A stretch of 64,000 bases of DNA, taken from contig OU744452.1 of the NCBI GenBank assembly GCA_916610825.1, forward strand, positions 20,187,781 to 20,251,780, written 5' to 3'. The notes beneath the pieces are model-generated. The model was not told where the DNA came from. It was given only the letters and a program-made list of their open reading frames with translations, and ran no database searches. Origin of the DNA: Haliclystus octoradiatus. Its lineage: Eukaryota; Cnidaria; Staurozoa; Stauromedusae; Haliclystidae. Of this stretch, positions 59,101 through 64,000 are shown piece by piece (the first letter of the stretch is position 1; each line of letters begins with the position of its first letter). Made by a program: the position numbers and the translations under genes.

Positions 59101-62100
59101 AAACATAATTAATAACTGTAAGATTCTATTTATTGATTATTAAAGTTCCTTATTAAAGTCCTTGGTAATTATTTATGATTATGATAAAACTGTGAGATCA
59201 TTGTTTGATTGTTAAGAATTAACGTTATTTATTTTCTAATTAATCTGGAATAAATCTATTTGGTGGTCTAACCACTCTACCACTCTTTCTTGTAGCTGTA
59301 TCACCATTTGTATCACCATTTCTCCCATTATTTTGCAATACATCATTATCGTTAGTATCATCGGCTACTTCTAGATCATGATCTTCTTCATCAGTAGTAA
59401 TACTTGGTACTAACTTTAGATGTTGCCGATTCCTCCGGTATATTGCTCCATTGAATTTAATTAAGTATGATCTTCTTGACTTATTAGCAGCAATAATTTT
59501 CCCTTTTTCACTCCATTTGTTATCCTTCCCAATACGAGTACGTACGTAATCATTTACTTTTAATACCGGTAAATCTCGTGCTCCATTTCGAGAGTCATAA
59601 TTTTTCTTGTACCTTTCTTTTTGTTGAATATCATTTTTACTCATCTGTCTATCCATTGGTGATTTTGGTATGAGAGTTGATGGTAGAACTGGCAATTTCG
59701 TCTGAAGATTTCGTCCCATCAGCGCTACAGCTGGTGCAACACCTGTTGTACTATGTGTTGTATTTCTATGTTGTTTTTCTTTCCAACGTTCTTTTTTCTT
59801 AACTTCAGGCAAAATAGGAAACGGTACTCTACGTGGAGCTGCCACGCAAGAAGGAGTAGCACCATCCTTAAGGGTGATTTTTACTGGTGTTGTAATCATT
59901 TTACCAAAAGATGCAAATATATTATTTTCAATATTGTCAATGCGTTTAATTAGATTAAATGTAATGAGTTCATTTCGTCCTAACAAATTGTTTTTCGTTC
60001 CACGGATTACATATATCTCACAGTTCTCAAACGTTGAACCGTGACATAACTTAGTTGTAAACTTACCAACACAACGAACTGCCCCGCTAGGCGATGACAG
60101 GTGTTTACTTACGGCTGCAAGTTCAGGTTTCGGATATAAACTTTTCCAAGTGCTCTCTGTAATAACTGTAACGTCTGCACCAGTATCCAATTTAAATTCT
60201 ATATCTTTCATATTTATCTTCATGTTTATATTCCATGGTTCCGCATTGGCTTTGTTGTATGTAATGGAATCCAAATAAAATTCATCATTGCTATCCTCGT
60301 CTGTCTCAACTTCTACTATTTCCCTGATATTCTTTGAACGACACATTTTCGCAAAATGTCCTGGTCGTTTACATTTGTTGCAACTCTTTCCTTTTGCAGG
60401 ACATCGATCTTGCTTGTGTTGATATCCACATTGGCTGCAATCTTGATTTTGACGCGTTGTTCGTGTTGCTGTTGACGACCAATTCCTCTGATATCGACCT
60501 TTGTTTGACCGCAACTCTTGAACACTCAACTCTTCATTCACGCTCGACACGCTATCATCATCTTCATTCATTCGCGATTGTTGTTTAATTTGCATTTTAA
60601 TCATCTCTGTTTGTCTTGAGATATCAATAGCTTTGACCAAAGTTAATCCACTGGTAAGCTGTAATTTTTGCTTGACTTGTTTGTCTTTCAGACCAAGAAC
60701 AAGACGATCACGCACGTGGTCATCTGCGTCGATATACGAACAATGAATAACTAATTCTTGTAATGACCGAATATATTCTTCAACGGATTCCCCTTGGTTT
60801 TGTCTCCTTTCGTTAAAAATCGCCCGTTCATGTATTATGTTTCGTTTAGGGATGAAATATCCTGTAAATTTCTCACTGATTTCTTTATAATATTCGTCTG
60901 CGTCATCTGGCTTTATTTTAGCATCCAACGATAACGTTTTAAAAATCTTTGAAGCTTCTCTGCCACCCATGCAGTAAATTAAAGCATCTCGTTGATTTTC
61001 ACCAACTTGTTTATCTAGAAACGAAATTCTTCTGAACCGGTTAAAATCATCTAACCAATCTTCCCAATCGGCCGGTTTAAATGAAAATTTCGCTGGCTGT
61101 TGATATTGTGCCATTTTGGCTAACGCTGATTTTAACAGTTAGTAATTAAAGTATAATGGAAAATATAAAATAACTTGTAGTAATATAATAAATTTAACAT
61201 CTGACACCATGTCACAATCAAGCTGATAGATTGATAGTATATAATTAAGACTTCAATACAACATGTTCGTACAGTTGCCACGAGGGGAATAAAACTAAAA
61301 CATAGGTTACATACATATTCGATAATAGCAGTCACACTCATATCAGGTTACACTTACTCAGGTTACATACAGTTAAGCTGTACGTAACACTACTCTATCA
61401 ACAACGGCTAAATTCTAAATGACTTTCAATAACAACAGTTATAATAAACTAATGACGCTATAGTCATTTAATACAAAAACGTCATATAATCCAGCTCAGC
61501 ATAAAATTAAAACATAATTACATCATATCGTCACAGTTAATCATTCCACTATACTTTAACTTTAACATACATATCACAACAACTCTTATTACATGAAGTC
61601 AGCTATTCCTTATAATACATTACGTCACAATAGCCCCAACCCAATATTTCAGCAGTCATAGATACACCTTTACATTTCATACACGTCATTTAACACATAC
61701 ACGCCTCCTTGATCCTTAGATCAGAATAACAAATCACATATCATATATCACATATCATATATAACTCTAGATCACAATAAAAATCACATATCATATATCA
61801 CACAAACCCGATCATACCATACCAATACCTTCAACCGAGCCTTTCACTCTCATCATCACCAACAGAGAGACCAATAGAACGTATATACGAACGGAGTGCC
61901 TTCACTAATGTTACACACCCCATTGATCTCTAGATCACACAACATATATGATCCATCAACAACCAAATTCATACCTCAACAAATCATCATCATCAACAGA
62001 GAAACCAAGAGAACGTGTATACGAACGGAGTGCCTTCACTAATGTTACACGCCCCCTTGATCTCTAGATCACACATCATTTATGATCCATCCACAACAAA

Positions 62101-62678
62101 ATTCATACCTCAACAAATCATCATCATCAACAGAGAAACCAAGAGAACGTGAATACGAAAGGAGTGCCTTCACTAATGTTACACGCCCCCTTGATCTCTA
62201 GATCACATATCATCTATGATCCATCCACAACAAAATTCATACCTCAACAAATCATCATCATCAACAGAGAAACCAGGAGAACGTATATACGAACGGAGTG
62301 CCTTCACTAATGTTACATAATGAAAATCGAGGGTAAAGACAGGAAATTACACTACGCAAATATTTATTTAATATGAATTCAGTACAAACACTTAGTAAAT
62401 GATATAGTGTGATTGAATAAGTATTAAAAAGTTGTCATTCCTACCTTGCTTTATCTTGAGTTGAAGGACACATGTAGCAGATTTCAGACAGTGTTTTCAA
62501 TACAACCTTTCAATTAAAGCCAAGATAGGTGTGATTCTATTTGTCATACACGTTTGCTAGGAAAATAACGTAATACGTATACCTACCAATTTAACGTCTG
62601 GTGTCTCAGCATCATGACTTAAAATACCAATTAGATTAACGAGATATTCCCCGCCACATTTTGTAGCACGTGGTCCAC
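56135..62678 (-). CDS. 3' exons of an unrecognised helical-repeat (ARM/HEAT-like) protein, partial
   Basis: Supported exons (minus): 62678-62587 (KCGGEYLVNLIGILSHDAET), 57756-57690 (QFGLPELLGTMLDQRSIESI), 57120-57034 (RRWASYTLMQLVIGNYQNQM) and 56224-56135, which ends at a stop after LIIYLGID. The last three join in frame. The 62587 exon ends in phase 0 but the next starts needing two bases, so at least one small exon between them was missed or lost to view. The 5' part lies beyond the window or is not seen. Amphipathic helices with regularly spaced Leu and Ala suggest ARM or HEAT repeats; no family is claimed. It converges on the Ki-67-like gene, the stops being about 370 bp apart. A possible poly(A) signal (minus-strand AATAAA) is at 56048-56053. 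Confidence 0.6.
58018..58130 (+). mobile_element. Truncated tRNA-derived SINE
   Basis: A box GGATTAGCTCAGATGGGCAG, a changed B box (CGTTCAATCCC) and the start of the SINE body (AGCTCAACTAAGACTTGG). The 3' half is absent. Same family as 20728 and 26798, but older. It lies in the large intron of the helical-repeat gene. Confidence 0.6.
58166..58265. repeat. A-rich (AATAA)n low-complexity tract
   Basis: About 100 bp of almost pure A/T, with A greatly exceeding T on the plus strand. It follows the SINE remnant at 58018-58130 and may be an expanded tail. Confidence 0.7.
58907..59086 (-). repeat. 3' LTR of the gypsy element
   Basis: 180 bp direct repeat with TG...CA termini; the element reads on the minus strand, so this is its 3' LTR. 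A purine-rich tract adjoins it on the inner side. Confidence 0.9.
61210..61389 (-). repeat. 5' LTR of the gypsy element
   Basis: 180 bp direct repeat, matching the other LTR at every base I compared. The TGGTGTCAGA primer-binding-type sequence follows directly on its inner side. Confidence 0.9.
61845..62315. repeat. 134 bp tandem array, about 3.5 units
   Basis: The landmark GTGCCTTCACTAATGTTACA starts at 61896, 62030, 62164 and 62298, exactly 134 bp apart each time. Units also share AACAGAGAAACCAAGAGAAC, TTGATCTCTAGATCACA and ATGATCCATC. The first unit is the most diverged. Just to the left (61720-61800) is a short (CATATCATATATCA)n stretch. It lies in the large intron of the helical-repeat gene. 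Confidence 0.95.
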
Positions 62679-62941
62679 CTGAAGAAAATGAATAGAACAA
62701 ACTTGCATGCAAATCTTATTAACAATGGCTATCGTTTTGATGAGCCTGACCTAAGCATAAACCATCATCATCCGTCAATATCTATCAGACATGGAATTGC
62801 TTTTTCTTGGTGTAGCTTGAAGATATAAACGTCTACTCTTATTCACAATCAACCAGCAAGACGGCGAATACATAAACACGTAACAACTACTACCACAATA
62901 CCGCTGAGACCATGACACAATTACCGTAACAAATGACAATA

Positions 62942-63115
62942 CAGTGAAACCTGTATAACGGCCAGCTACAAGAGGTAGATAGTTGACCATTATAGACAGG
63001 TGGCCTTTATATACAGGTTTTATTCAATAGAAGATACTGTTTTAGACATTGCAAGAGTGGCCACTATCGACAGGTGGCCGCTGTATAGAGGTGACCATTA
63101 TAATAATTATAAGAG
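62942..63115. mobile_element. pogo/Tigger-like MITE
   Basis: Starts CAGTGAAACCTGTATAACGG after TA (62940-62941), with GACAGGTGGCC motifs and the TTCAATAGAAGATACTG centre of the family described at 18488-18638. The right limit is approximate. Confidence 0.6.
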
Positions 63116-63690
63116 GTGACCAATAGTTGCTCAATAGCGCTTTACATGTTATAATATTATATATATATATATATATCTATTGTCAGATGTGATAGTGTTC
63201 AATACCGATTAAACATTGGCAGAGCTGTAATACATAGGGATGGTGACTGAGTCAAAGAAAACACATGCTTAATTGCTGTTACTATAGTTTCACGCAGTGT
63301 GCGATCATCAGACAGTTGATACTCAAATTGAAACTTCGAGTAATGGAGAAAACGTCTCGTTTCCTTATTCTATATTTATATAGCTCTACTTACCAGTATT
63401 GAGCACTATATTGATGTTTTGCTCTTAATAAATAAATCTATTTACTTATTAAATCAACTTTATTATCATTATAATTTATATACATAAACTATTTATATTG
63501 CTCTGCTTTTAGCATCTTTTTTCAAATCTTTTTATTTATTTTTTATTTTTATTTCCGTTATAACAGATTTGACTGTATGTCACTAACTATCACACAACAT
63601 GCAATCATGTGAACAGCAACGACAATCCTAATTATGCATTGTGACATTAAATACTTTGACGCATCATAAACACATTTCACACATAGATAA

Positions 63691-63983
63691 GGCTTGGTTC
63701 ATACGCCGTTATGTACATGTGCCGATCCTATTATGCTCTTGCCAAAAATCAAAGATCGACTTCAGAACGGCATATGAAACGAATAAGAACGCCTTCAATA
63801 ATTGGATCGTGTTCAGGCGTTCCGAACGCCGGCAAACCCGTTCCAACGCCTTCATCAGATGTGAATTCATGCATGAAATCCTTGGAACGGCGTCCGAAAC
63901 CAAATTGTTTATGTAGTCGATCTGAAGGCGTTCTCAACCGGAATAGGATCGGCACATGTACAGAACGACGTATGAACCAGGCC
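63691..63983. mobile_element. 293 bp PIF/Harbinger-type MITE
   Basis: Inverted ends GGCTTGGTTCATACGCCGTT and the inverse of GGCCTGGTTCATACGTCGTT, continuing through ATGTGCCGATCCTATT, flanked by TAA (63688-63690 and 63984-63986). A three-base TWA duplication with GGC ends is characteristic of PIF/Harbinger. It is more GC-rich than its surroundings. The open frames seen on both strands are products of its inverted structure, not genes. Confidence 0.75.
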
Positions 63984-64000
63984 TAACTGTGTCCAGAAGG

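Larger units (their letters stand above)
58907..61389 (-). mobile_element. Ty3/gypsy LTR retrotransposon, broken, young
   Basis: Two 180 bp LTRs (58907-59086 and 61210-61389) beginning TGTCACAATCAAGC and ending GTACGTAACA look identical and are flanked by the 5 bp duplication CTACT (58902-58906 and 61390-61394). Read on the minus strand, a TGGTGTCAGA primer-binding-type site follows the 5' LTR and a purine tract (AAGGGAAGGGAG) precedes the 3' LTR. Recognisable parts are a gag region, a zinc-knuckle nucleocapsid, an aspartic protease with the DTGA motif, and an integrase-tail-like piece. It is broken, lacking most of pol, with at least one break. Identical LTRs imply a very recent insertion. 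It lies in the large intron of the helical-repeat gene. Confidence 0.9.
62679..64000. other. Right flank, no further exon recognised
   Basis: Presumably upstream intron sequence of the helical-repeat gene. Contains a pogo/Tigger-like MITE (62942-63115), a (TA)n run near 63160-63175, a decayed foldback relative (63245-63345) and a Harbinger-type MITE (63691-63983). No splice-supported exon was found on either strand. Confidence 0.4.

Noticed and set aside
63641-63986. Four overlapping frames on both strands near the right end
   Set aside because: They are produced by the inverted arms of a Harbinger-type MITE.

Overview
The window looks like AT-rich nuclear DNA of an animal, most likely a marine invertebrate. 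It has multi-exon genes with GT-AG introns, an Emx-type homeobox gene, a Ki-67-like mitotic gene, tRNA-derived SINEs and many small DNA transposons. The homeodomain and Ki-67-like protein are too diverged for me to name the phylum. All multi-exon models were built by hand by checking donor, acceptor and phase at every junction; four close without a single frame conflict.

Layout. (1) 924-15340, minus: a ten-exon gene for a 2,101-residue type II membrane or shed protein with two EAR (EPTP) beta-propellers flanking about 27 short repeats. One of its introns is almost filled by a 3.3 kb TTCATGAA minisatellite. (2) 15643-17694: a TTAA-flanked long-inverted-repeat transposon without genes. (3) 19678-33383, minus: a sixteen-exon TTC31-like gene (592 residues; charged N-terminus, TPRs, plus a C-terminal RRM), with SINEs and MITEs in its introns. 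(4) 37296-38908, plus: a two-exon emx homeobox gene (239 residues). (5) 39880-55769, plus: a seven-exon Ki-67-like gene (1,465 residues) with FHA domain, KEN box, PP1-docking RVSF motif, an array of about 20 TPLK-type modules and an AT-hook tail. Its 8.5 kb intron holds a three-element nest: a second TTAA element, carrying a 5.46 kb hAT transposon with transposase and a 596 bp hAT MITE. (6) 56135-62678, minus: the 3' exons of an unrecognised helical-repeat (ARM/HEAT-like) gene, whose intron holds a young but broken Ty3/gypsy element with identical LTRs, and a 134 bp tandem array.

The genes are not an operon and share no obvious pathway; emx and the Ki-67-like gene lie head-to-tail 971 bp apart, and the Ki-67-like and last genes converge. 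What is unusual is the double-propeller protein, the WH2-like look of the Ki-67 repeats, the RRM on the TTC31-like protein, and a rich, datable record of nested DNA transposons with intact target duplications.
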